Shown here piece by piece: positions 33,830 through 44,523 of a stretch of DNA of 64,000 nt (positions are counted from its first letter, which is position 1; each line of letters starts with the position of its first letter). Origin of the DNA: Anaspis maculata (lineage: Eukaryota > Arthropoda > Insecta > Coleoptera > Scraptiidae); NCBI GenBank assembly GCA_949128115.1, contig OX421968.1:2790001-2854000 (forward strand), written 5' to 3'. A model generated the notes under the pieces. That model was given only the letters and a program-made list of their open reading frames with translations. It did not search any database and was not told where the DNA came from. The position numbers and the translations under genes were made by a program.

Positions 33830-36713
33830 ACGTGGGTGCGTGACCATAGTCACCCTCGGAAGAAGTGAAACTTCTATAGATATGAATCAATCAGCAAACA
33901 ACGTTCGAAGAGGTGTTCTTTTCGTATACCCGCTCCCTAACGGTTTGTATCATCTTGTTTTTCTTATTATCAATCTTATTATTATGAGTCACTTAAAGGG
34001 CAGAATACTTTCGAAATGATTTTTTCCACTATTAGACTTCTTTTGTTTCTTTTCTCGCTGCGCTCGGCGCCTGAACTCTCATTCTCCGTCACATGAATAG
34101 TGGGAACGGTACGCAAAAGCATACCGCATTTTGGAGTGCAGTAACGAGATTTTGCATGGGCGTACTTTATACCGAAACAAGCGATTTGACCCGCAGCACT
34201 CGATATTTTGTCCCTTAATGGGGGCCCTCCAAATTTTCAAGATGCAAGAACTTTCACAAAATGATCATTGAGTATCATCATATATGTCATAAGTAAAGCT
34301 TACGGGTCTATTGAAAATGTTTTCATCAAATGTCGTCGTGTCCAATTCATTCTTCACATTTGAAAAAAAAAATCTTTCGCAGAGGTCAAAAAAACTGTTT
34401 TTATTTTTTCTGCTGTGCAAGGAAACGATAAATTCATATGTTTTGTTGCGTTCCCTAGATCGCGTTCTGTAAGCCCAAATATGAAGACAATTTTTTCGCA
34501 GTATAATTTTCTAAAGAAGAGGTGACCTCTTCAGTACACCTTTTTCAACTGCATTTTTTTCAATGTTCCTACTGGATAAGACTGTCAATTTTCGCAGATA
34601 TGAGAAGCTTGAACTCTTGAAAAGATTCTTAGTAATTTCCATGCTACATGGCTTCAAAACGCACAAGAGAGCCCTAAAACTTTTTTTTTCTGCTGGGCCG
34701 TCAAATTTTTGGCATGTTGATTTTGTAGTAGGGGAGACGCGCAAATAAATGAGATCTAGTACAGGCGAATAAGTTCTACCGGAAAATATACCTACTTATA
34801 CCTAACGACTCTGCGTTTTGTTGTAATAGGGGCTTGTCCTGAGCAATCATTTCAGGGACATGCGCTAAATTTTAGGCGGGCTTTTTGAAAAAACCGGACA
34901 AAAGCCTTTGAATCCTACTCTAATGCACCTGTAATGTAATATAACGCGGTAGATTTCCAAGGCTAGTCTATTTTTGAGACAAAATATGCTATAATATTCC
35001 ATCTGTGCAGAAATTTTGTTTATGACAAATCTGCGTGAATGCATTAGTTTGTCCGGTTGTTTTCAATATCCCGCCATTTCTTGCACCTCGCACATGTGCA
35101 GTATGGCCAGGAAAATGCCCTATACAATAAAATACGGCATGGAAGAATATTTTCTGTTGAAACCAAGTCGCCTGCGCCTGCAGCCTGGATTGAATATTGG
35201 TTCGCGTCTCTCCTACTATTAAATCAAAATATCGTAAGTTGGACGGCCCAGCAGAAAAGAATTCTTTTTGGGCTCCCTTGGGCGTTCTATAGTCATGTTG
35301 CTTCGCAACTACCAAGGAAAGAGTTCGAGGTCTCCATTCCTGCAAAAATTACGAGTGATATCCACTGGGGACATAGAAAGAAATGCTCTTGAAAAAGAGG
35401 TACTGAATAAGAGGTCACCACTTCTTTGAAAAATACTATTACAAGAAAAATTTCTTCATAATTAGGTTTAGGGAATGCGATTTAGTTGGGAACGCAACAG
35501 AACATATGAATGTATCGTCTTCTTGCATAGAAGAAAAAATAAAAAGAGTTTTTTTGACCTCGGACACGACGACAATCGATGAAAACATTTTCAATAGACC
35601 CGTAAGTTTCACTTATGACATACATGACGATATACTCAATGATCGTCATGCGAAAGTTCTTGCATCTTGAAAATTTGGAGGGCCCCCATTGGCCCCCTAA
35701 AAGACAAAATATCGAGTGCTGCGGGAAAAATCGCTTGTCTCGGTATAAAGTATGCCCATGCAAAATCTCGTTACTGCACTCCAAAATGCAGTATCGATGT
35801 GTTTTTAGGTGTGTACCGCTTTCACTAGGAGTCTCACTCATACCCCTAATACAATAAATATCTATTTTCATCAATAATATTCTCCACAAATAATTATGCG
35901 AATGTGACATCGTGACGGATTCTCTTACTGTACGATTTTCCCCGTTATATCACAGCACGGTGAAAACTGTGTTCTGGCAGGCACAGCATGGAAATCTAAT
36001 AATCTCCACAAAGTATAAGAATGTCGTTTGGAAAACTCGATCTGGTATTAATTTTAATTGAAATAACAAAAACAAAACCACAATAATTTAACAAAAACAA
36101 AACAAAAATAACATAAATAAATCAACAAAGCGCAAAAATTACCAAAAAAACAGCTCGGAACTTTGCTTCGATTTGATTCGAAAATGTAACGGTAATCGTC
36201 TGCACATGTGAACATGAATTGTCATGAAGCAGACAAATGACAGAAAAGAAAAATGACGGCGAATGAGAGCGCCACGCAATGGTCACAATGATAACTTTTA
36301 GCCAAGTCGAGAACTATTCCTGTCGGGTCACCAGCACAACACCAAGTAGAGGAGTCCAGTGTCGGCGACAGGTTGGCGATACGCATTACGAAAATAAATT
36401 GATCATTTTCGGCTGTAATTGACACTTCCGTTGAGTTAGAATTCATCGATAAAATTAAATTTTAGTTTATGATGGAAGCTGTTGTCCTTAAAACACAATG
36501 CAAGCGGTAAAAGAATACTAACTGTAAAGAATAGAATCGAACGCGGCAACAGCTTACTCCCATTTTCTCGGACGAGACACTGGTCACCCCAAGAACGTTA
36601 CACCTCCGCGTTACACACCCTCGTTACATGTACCGCGGATTCACTCCCATGTGTGGTTCTGCGTTAGTTGTGTGTTGTGATCTAGGCGCGAGAATAGAAG
36701 TTTCACTTCAAAA
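33830..36713. mobile_element. Unclassified 2.9-kb repeat, copy 1
   Basis: Defined by comparison with copy 2 (44496-48037): both start ACGTGGGTGCGTGACC after an A-run and both end GAAGTTTCACTTC before AAAA. The other arm of the host palindrome shows the empty site. A near-palindrome GAAGTGAAACTTC lies about 30 bp inside the left end and at the right end. The interior has inverted arms (34020-34800 against 34990-35860). ORFs such as 35482-35910 (-) are shared by both copies but disrupted differently, with no known domain. Confidence 0.75.
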
Positions 36714-37257
36714 GAGGTCAACTGATTGTAAGTTATTCAAAACATTCCTACGGTCTTTGTAACCTCTTCATCAGGTGAGATGATGACCACTGTTCTTTTG
36801 AGCATATGTCCTTACTTAAGAATATTCTTAGTGGCACGTAGAAACTCACTGAGGCCTCTGGTAACCATTGCCTCCATCTTTTGAGCTCTTGTCCCGCTAT
36901 TAGCCCCCTGCAGCCCCTTATTGTCCACTCATGCAAGAATGGTGAAGAAAGAGTTGTTTCGTGAAATCAGGCTAGTATAAGCTTTCCTTGGTCTAAAATC
37001 ATCCATTGATACTATTGAAAACCTAGCAGGTCCTCTTCTTGTGCTCGAAAGGCTACTTTTTGCACATTTTTACCACACATTCCAAACCCATGGAAGTTTG
37101 GGGATTCCTCGTCACATTTTTGTAATTTTGAGTCTAAATGTAGATCGACTTAGCTACTCGCCAACAAAATTACCAGAATCCACACAGAACGTCCTCAACT
37201 TACAATCTGAGCCTTTCTCTGCTACGTTGTGATGCGAAGCAGTTCCCCAAGGTTTTC

Positions 37258-37385
37258 ACGGTCAAAGCGACAATCACCGTTGCTAAGGTAATGTAGGCGG
37301 CTCATAACTGGTGAAGTTATAACCGTTTTGTTGGCAAATACGAGCCGCCTACATTACCTTAGCAACGGTGATTGTCGCTGTGACC
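37258..37385. repeat. Hairpin at the turn of the 33400-38355 element
   Basis: GTCAAAGCGACAATCACCGT with the following bases is mirrored by ACGGTGATTGTCGCTGTGAC, leaving a loop of about 40 bp. The stem is essentially perfect for about 45 bp. Confidence 0.88.
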
Positions 37386-39613
37386 TGGGGAAACTTCTTC
37401 GCATTGCAACGTGGCAAAGAAAGGCTAAGACTGTTAGATGAGGACGTTTTGTGTTAATTTTGGTAATTTTGTTGGCAAGTAGATGAGTTGATCTACGTTT
37501 AGACTTGAAATTACAAAAATGTGACGAAAATCCCCAAACTTGCATGGGCTTGGAATGTATGGTAAAAATCTGCAAAAATTAGCCTTTCATGCACAAGAAG
37601 AGGACCTGCTAGGTTTTCAACAGTATCAATGGATGATTTTAGACCAACAAAAGCTTATACTAGCCTGATTACAAGAAACAACTCTTTCTTCACCATTCTT
37701 GCATGAGTGGAGAATAAGGGGCTGCAGGGGGTTAATAGCGGGGCAAGAGCTCAAAAGATGAAGGCAATGGGTACCAGAGGCCTCAGTGAGTTCTACGTGC
37801 CACTAAGAACATTCTTAAGTAAGGAGAAATGCTCAAAAGAACAGTGGTAAGATCATTATCTTACCAGATGAAGAGGTTGCAAAGACCGTGGAAATGTTTT
37901 GAATAATTTACAATCAATTGACCTCTCTTTTTATGGTGAGAAAAATCCATTTCCCTCAGACTTGAATCATCTTTGATGATTTTGTGGTCTTTTTGCAAGC
38001 CTTCGAACGAAGAGTTCTCCTTTCACAGTGAGTGATGTTATCGACCACAATTCATTACAGAACAACTGCAGGAAGTTTGAATAAATCAATCGAATCTTTT
38101 AAAGCGTGATTGAGCCTCTGATGGTCATAAGGGAATCTCAAAAGTTCAGCAGTAAACCTTGCGAAGTCAATTTTGGTACATGGGTGCATTCAAAGTCATG
38201 TAACTTTGTGATGCAGAAATTCAGAAACGGGGGAGTTCAGGGACCTTTAGAATACTGCTCCTACTTGCTTCATGTAAAATTTTGAGAAAACTTACTCACC
38301 GGTTATTTTATAAGAAAGCTCCAAAAAAGTATTCCCTTAATTTTGTGCTTTAGTATACAGGGTGTTTCGGTGACCTTGCATAATACTTCGGGAGGTGATT
38401 CCTCTCAAGAAAATAAGTCAAAAAGTAAGAGTAACATTTCTCCCTGAAATGCTTCCTAAGGGAGTTACAGCCCCTCAAAGGTACGAAGTTGAACAAAGTT
38501 TTTAATTATTTGTATGTAATACCACAAGAGCTATGAGTTTTATCGATAAAATTTTCGAACTATCTCGAAAGCTTTGTTTTCAAGAAATTCACCGAGTGTG
38601 AAATGGTCACTTCATTATCTGAAAAAAAACCGACAGCGTAGCTGGAGGGTTTTTGTCTTTGATAATAAAGTGACCATTTGCAGGAGTTGAATTGCTTCAT
38701 GAAAACAAAGCTTGAGAAACAGTTAGAAAATTTTGATAAAACTCGTATTAGCTCGAGTGGTATTTGCGGAGAATATTCCACAAAACGTGAAAATCAAAAT
38801 TTGAAAACGTTTTAATCCCAAATCTTCCCCATACCCAAAAATGGAATAGTTTTTCGGCGTTGTGACACCGTCATGCGGTCATGCTAATTCGATCAAGTTG
38901 CTTTGGAAATCAAGTGCACTTACAATCTAACAAACAGCTAATATTTCAATTATTATTGTGCTTCTCAACGTAAAAACGTCTTCCAAAGCTTTGCCTTTCA
39001 AAAAACGAAACCACATTGGCCGCGAAATATAACCATAACCTCAGAAGTGATGAACTGGTCCTCTTTGTGGCTGAATCTGCGATTTTGTGCCCCGCGCGGA
39101 TTGCGGATGTCATTCATTGTCAATGTGACAGCTATTGTGCAGGAGAGTGACCTGGCCTGCCTTACCTACGGCGACGTACGTTGCCGTTGTGGCAAAAATA
39201 ATAATGATGCGGCAATTATAACAAACAGAAATTACATAATGTTCCATGGATAATCATTGCAGATCAAAATTATTGTTACTTATTTGAATTAGAAACTGCC
39301 TTAATGTGGTATTTCACAAATTCAGTAAACTACATCCCACCTCTAGTTGGACACAAAAGATGAGTATATATATACCGATTGCAATACTACGACTTTTGGA
39401 AGCGGTGTCACTGTGTGTAGGTGACGCTTGAAAGGCTTATAGCAGGCACGATTTTGAGGAACTTTTTAAATGGAGTAAAATGTTTATTAATAAAAAGGAA
39501 GGCACAGTTTTATCAATAGTAAATTATAACAAGTGCTTAGTGTTTTTTCAGTTAAATCGTTTTGACCCGAAAACAACTGTCAATCACGAGGGAAAAGTAG
39601 ACCCGATATTATC

Positions 39614-40010
39614 AAGGTCAATACCGAGAAAACCAAGATTGTGACCTTCAGTAAATCCGGAAAATTGAGAAGCGGTAATGAAAATTTCATATATAGAGGC
39701 GAAGCGATAGAGGTGGTGCGTGTGTTCAACTACTTAGGGGTGAAACTCAAATCAAACGGAACATTTGAAGAAAATCTGAAAGACCGACTGCAGAAAGCAA
39801 GGATTGCTACAGGGGCAGTGTCCCACATAATAAATAAATCAGAATTGAGGTCATGGGATACAGTTATGAGATTGTTCACATCAGTAGTGGTTCCGACGTT
39901 CACTTATGGGGCAGGGCTGTGGGCTTTGAGGTACTTGGAACAAACAGAAAGGTTTCAAAATGATTTTCTTCAAAAAAGTTCTCTGCTTACAACGATCAAC
40001 ACCAGGATAT
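39614..40010 (+). pseudogene. LINE RT C-terminal region, first part
   Basis: The frame opens directly at the truncation with VNTEKTKIVTFSKSGK, the conserved lysine-rich strand after the RT catalytic core. FNYLGVKLKSNGTFEENL follows, and then VVPTFTYGAGLWAL. A frameshift near 39970 moves the continuation (FKKVLCLQRSTPGY) to another frame before the 40011 insertion. The catalytic aspartates lie upstream and were lost by 5' truncation, so the copy was dead on arrival. The clade is Jockey/CR1-like at best. Confidence 0.82.
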
Positions 40011-41648
40011 TGTAGCGCTCACCCCCCTTTTTGACCCATCTACGTTGTGTAATACAACCCTTTGTTTCCCGTGAATTAGTTCACCCCTTTCTTTTGTTGA
40101 CAAACCTTGGTTCTACCTACGAGAGGACCAAATTAATCTATTTCCTACACAGAAACAAACAATTCAAGTTACAAGTTCCTTTATTTTATTTGATTAAATT
40201 TGAACAAACATAAGCCTTTTGCTTTTACTGAATCTCATTGTCTGATTCTTCATTTCACTGCTTAATTAAACTAGATTCGTAACCAATACCATTTAATTTC
40301 TGGAATACGTCATTGCCTTCTTTAGCAATAGTTTACACAATTTTAATTATATTCCAAACAGCATGGCAAATTCATTATTTGTGGAGTTCCCCTGTTAAAG
40401 GGTTATTAATTGAAAGAGTTAGCTTGGAATGATTATGCACTGCAATAATTCCCAGCTTTGTCGGTTCCCAATTATTGTCATAATGTCATCAGTTCAATAC
40501 CATACGCTTCAACTCGAACTTTAGTTGATGGTTTATTTACAGGTATGATGGGCATGAATTAACCCTTTGGGTCTTTGTTTGGTTAAGTCCTTTCAATAGA
40601 CTTTTCGGAGAGAACTTTCTTTCAGATCAGGTATCAGGTAGCTTCAAATGACTTGGCTTTTCAGATTTTGTGTGGGGAATTTCTCGCTTTGCATTTCCTA
40701 ATTTCCGCAATTTTCCGCTCTTATTTTCTACCGCTTCGCGATGGTTGCAGCCAGGTGCCAGAGATTGATTGCCACGAATATCTTTCCAGACGATTCGGGT
40801 TAACTCTGTCCTGTCGTTAACTGCCTGTTGATTAACCCTTTGGGTCAGGTAATTGTTGCTTTGGTTTAGCCTTAGTTCATGGTGACATCTCACCCGGTTC
40901 TTTGTGAAGACAGCGTCAGTTTAGTAGGCTCCGGACATCACTTGGAGTTTGCTGGTTCATTCCGCAATGCCGCACCTGACTTTAACCCTTTCTTATTCGC
41001 GTCTAGCTCTCACTTCTAATTCTTCTGAGCTTAGAATTTTAACGCACTGACTAAAGCTTATATCTGAAAGGGTTAACCGCATATAGAAGAAAAGCCACGT
41101 CAACTTGAAGCACCTTCACAGGTGGGGAAGCCCAGGTAATTTACTTCTTGAAATTCGATTAAATCTGACATTACAACTGTACTTGAGTTCCAACAGCTGA
41201 ACATTCATAATAAAGATTGTACCCCAGTTAATTGAAGTACGACTTTGACTTCACAATGATCTTTGCTAATAAACTTCTGAATACCTGCTACCTCAATTTA
41301 GGGTCAAATAAATCAAATCAGTAATTACTTGCCTTTCTAACTTCAACGATCGATCACACTCAAAGTCACAATCACTAAACCATTAACAGCTTGATCAACA
41401 AATAATATAACAATAATAGCAGGAGCGCAAAGCAAGGTGTCTTCACTGCGTCCCATTCGCATACCAACCATCCCTTGCGTCTTTTTCTCGGCTTCCTCAA
41501 GCCATGCATCTTCCCCTCCTACTCTCTGAATTTCACCAGCTGCAGCTACGCTCTTATGCTTGAGTCCACTATTTTAATTTTAGGCTAGGCCGATCACCAC
41601 AATATGTAATCAGGTCAGAGACAAAAACACCCAAGGCCGGCTGTTACA
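40011..41648. mobile_element. Possible solo LTR inside the LINE
   Basis: This 1.64-kb block interrupts the LINE ORF, begins TGTAGC and ends GTTACA, the TG...CA pattern of LTRs with a short inverted terminus. It has no convincing ORF (40627-40893 on the minus strand is unremarkable), as expected for an LTR. The flanks (gatat and tggta) do not form a target duplication, so another kind of insertion is possible. Confidence 0.4.
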
Positions 41649-42310
41649 TGGTAAAACTTGCACTGCGTTATTTGATAAAAGTAAGGGGACAGAGTGAGTC
41701 GCGTTACACATCAAAACTTCTCAAACGATTAGTGGAATTAGACGCATGTAGCACTAATTATGACAAGACTAACTGGTACAGCGTTCTCAAAGATTTTCTC
41801 CTGAAGAATCTGCACATAGACCTCGTCGACTTTGATCTGAATCGCGACAGCGTGAGGGGCCTTCTTGACGCGTATAATTCTGATAACAACATGCAGGACT
41901 GGAATAGGGTCTTGTTGAGCACATACTGTCCGTATTATAAGAATTACCACTCTGCCGATCCTTTTGTTGATTCGAGTGAGTACTACCTGAACATTGACCT
42001 ACCTTTGAAGATGAAAAGAGTTATCGCGCAGATCAGAACATCGAACAGACTGACTTTGACTATGTATTTGGATGCAGTTTCTTACTCGATAGAAGTGTCG
42101 GAATTGTGCTCACTGTGTAATCTGCAGCGCGCGGAGGATGTTAATCATATTTTGTTCGAGTGTCCGCTCTATTCGGCATATCGAGGTGGATTTCAGTGCA
42201 CAGGGGATGTTTCCGAGAATTTGAATAGTTTAACGTTGAGAGAAGCTAGGGAAATCTCTAGGTATATGGCAGGTGCCATGAAGATGAGATCCTTTGCCAG
42301 GAACGAGTAG
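41648..42310 (+). pseudogene. LINE ORF C-terminal region, second part
   Basis: A 220-codon open frame, MVKLALRYLIKVRGQSESRY onward, continues the LINE polyprotein after the insertion. Near residues 153-172 it carries CSLCNLQRAEDVNHILFECP, a C-x2-C...H...C knuckle typical of LINE ORF2 C-termini. The initiating ATG is fortuitous, created at the junction. It is intact but separated from its RT, so it has no independent role that can be inferred. Confidence 0.8.
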
Positions 42311-44118
42311 GTCTTCTAATACGTTGCTCCTCATTCATCAGTGATATCTAGATACCTAATTTTTCGCATTAAGATGTTTTACTTGTAAGATTCATTCGTA
42401 ATTCGTCATTCGTCATTCGTAAGATTTGTACCTGTGCTTGTTGGAGTTGTTATGATCATTATTTTTGCCTTTTGACGTTCCTCTTTTGTTGCAACTGGCA
42501 CTGTTGTTATTTTTAAATTGTTTTATTTTGTACTTGTATGTGATGTACCTATTTATATTTATGCCATACTCCTGCCACAAATTTCATTATGTAAATTTTA
42601 AAGGCAATAAAGCGAATTTGAATTTGAATATTATCCGACTAAAATCCCGAGACAAAGTCGAGGGATTTTGTCCAAGATAATATCGGGTCTACTTTTCGAG
42701 TGATCGATAGTTTGTTTGAGGAATTTAAAACATTTAACACGAATAAAACACAAAGCACGAGTTGAATTTAGCAGATTATCGCCCGAATAGACTACTAGTA
42801 GAAATAGTAGGCCCAGTGTATCATTGTATTGAACTGTCAATTTCAAAGCATGCCTTGTTGAAAAAAAAATCAATTTCAAAAAAATGTTTGTTTTTTTTCT
42901 TTCTAATAACTGAATACACTTGTGAAGCTCACTACTGAATCAAGCTAATTCTGCTTGGCTAAATAATAATTATCTTGCCATGAGTGGTAGTTCACAACAC
43001 AGTAGTTTCACATGGGCGGTAGACTGGTAGAGCTAAAAACTAAATGTCACTAACAGCTGTTGACAGCGCATGAAAGGAGAGTGCACAGTCGCGGATTAAG
43101 GAAGGGGCCTCGTTGCTGGAAACAATGCTGAAACGAAGTCTTATAGGTTGTAAAATTGTATTTTAGTGAGTGGAAGACCCTTTAAACGCACCAGTACTAA
43201 AATTTCAGTCCAAACAAGTATAAATACAGTCGTTTCAATTACATATTATTCGTAGGGCCAAAAATATTCCAATCCGGTGCTATTACCTAGTGTGCATTAA
43301 TCACCTCCTAGTGTGCATTAATCGATAGCTTAAACCGAGTCACGTGGGTCTCATTCGGTTGTTCTGATTGGTTGAATTGGGTATGTGGGCGATAATCAGT
43401 ATAAAACTGTACGAAGGTCGTGTTTTATCAGTATAAACTGATTTCATTGGTTCAACTCAAAGGTTTCAAACGTATTGATTGGTCAGAAGTATGTTGTGTG
43501 GAATAGTCGCTGAGAAACCGTCAAAGGTAGGAACTTCAAATTTGGTGTAGAGAAGTTTCTCAACAGTTCAAATCTACATGCTAAGTTCCAAACAAATCTA
43601 ACCAGTGGCGGCGAAAATAGAGGGGATTGGGATTATGTTGAAAGTTATTCATGACACGTCCGTGTTTTTTCACTTTTACTTCAGAATGATGCATCCTACG
43701 GAAAAAATGCAGGAGGGATAAAAGTTTTGGATTGAACGAATCTATCGAAAAAATCCAATTTAAAGCTCTTACCTTTGACAGTTCTTGAGCAAATAATTGA
43801 AAACTTTGTTGCATTTTGTGCCTTTGAGGAGCTGTAACTCCCTCGGGGAGCACTTGAGGAAAAAAATTTACTCTTACTTTTGACTTATTTTTTTGAGAGG
43901 AATCACCTCCCGCAGTATTATGCAAGGTCACTGAAACACCCTGTATATGAATATAGAGTTTCACAATCCAATTCCGTTCATTTCCAAATCACGGTCTTGT
44001 TACTTCAATTCCATATTTTTCTAGACTTTTGTTGGTAACGAAACACATCACATTCACTTCTGTCTCACTCACTCACTCAGTCCATGAGGGTAATAGGCCA
44101 TCCACAATGATGTTAATG

Positions 44119-44523
44119 TTAACATAATTGTGGATCGCCTATAATGCTGGAATTCGTCCTGATTCCAAGATAATAATTAATTTGCGTCGCACTATTTCTT
44201 CCCGCGTAGTCACAGAATAATGGCATTAAGTGGTGAAGCTTTGGTTCAAAGTTTTCTACGAGTATTTCCATCTCGCCCATGAACTCATTCAGGTGTCTAG
44301 CTTCTGGATATGCACCAACGGCAAAGGGCAGTAGGATCTTCAGTGTTATTCCTATGGTACCAATTAAAATTTGTTGTCTTGTGTGTGCTGGAATTTGTGA
44401 GAATGGAAGTATAGTGCTATCAATGAAGGCGCAAAAACACCTAGGACGTGGACAGGCATAGAAAACGGGCATGGGAAACATAGATTCTTTATATGAAAAA
44501 CGTGGGTGCGTGACCATAGTCAC
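44119..44523 (-). CDS. Unknown 134-aa ORF, related sequence at 48095
   Basis: The frame encodes PMPVFYACPRPRCFCAFIDS, then ILIGTIGITLKILLPFAVGA, then EFMGEMEILVENFEPKLHHL. The first 13 or so codons overlap the start of the 2.9-kb repeat at 44496. The composition is protein-like, with a hydrophobic stretch at about residues 52-70. I do not recognise the family. A diverged, internally deleted copy lies in opposite orientation at 48095-48250, so the two flank the 2.9-kb repeat as inverted arms. It is probably part of a repeat family rather than a host gene. Confidence 0.35.
   Translation of the reverse strand: MTMVTHPRFSYKESMFPMPVFYACPRPRCFCAFIDSTILPFSQIPAHTRQQILIGTIGITLKILLPFAVGAYPEARHLNEFMGEMEILVENFEPKLHHLMPLFCDYAGRNSATQINYYLGIRTNSSIIGDPQLC

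Larger units (their letters stand above)
33400..38355. mobile_element. 4.96-kb TA-flanked long-inverted-repeat element
   Basis: The ends TACTAACGCACAAAATTAAG and its near-exact inverse lie next to TA on both sides. The arms pair over about 1 kb: 33400-33829 plus 36714-37260 against 37390-38355. The left arm is split by the repeat at 33830-36713. A strong hairpin (37258-37385) forms the turn. TA target and a CACAAAATTAAG-type end suggest the Tc1/mariner superfamily. No transposase is present. Confidence 0.82.
39614..42627 (+). mobile_element. 5'-truncated LINE with 8-bp target duplication
   Basis: ATATTATC flanks both ends (39606-39613 and 42628-42635). The 3' end reads CAATAAAGCGAATTTGAATT and its tail repeats GAATTT. 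The target was a hairpin: joining the flanks restores an inverted repeat around GACCCGATATTATC. The coding part is split at 40011-41648 by what may be a solo LTR. Confidence 0.85.
38358..43943. mobile_element. 5.6-kb TIR element with CAGGGTGTTTC ends
   Basis: CAGGGTGTTTCGGTGACCTT (38358) is mirrored by AAGGTCACTGAAACACCCTG (to 43943), with TA outside both ends. Pairing continues for about 170 bp (GGAGGTGATTCCTCTCAA against TTGAGAGGAATCACCTCC). An inner palindrome lies at 38560-38770. The element carries a LINE insertion (39614-42627) and no transposase of its own. Confidence 0.85.

Noticed and set aside
35482..35910. 142-codon minus-strand ORF as a gene in the 2.9-kb repeat
   Set aside because: The frame is altered in the second copy (46866-47234), part of it lies in an inverted arm, and no domain is visible.
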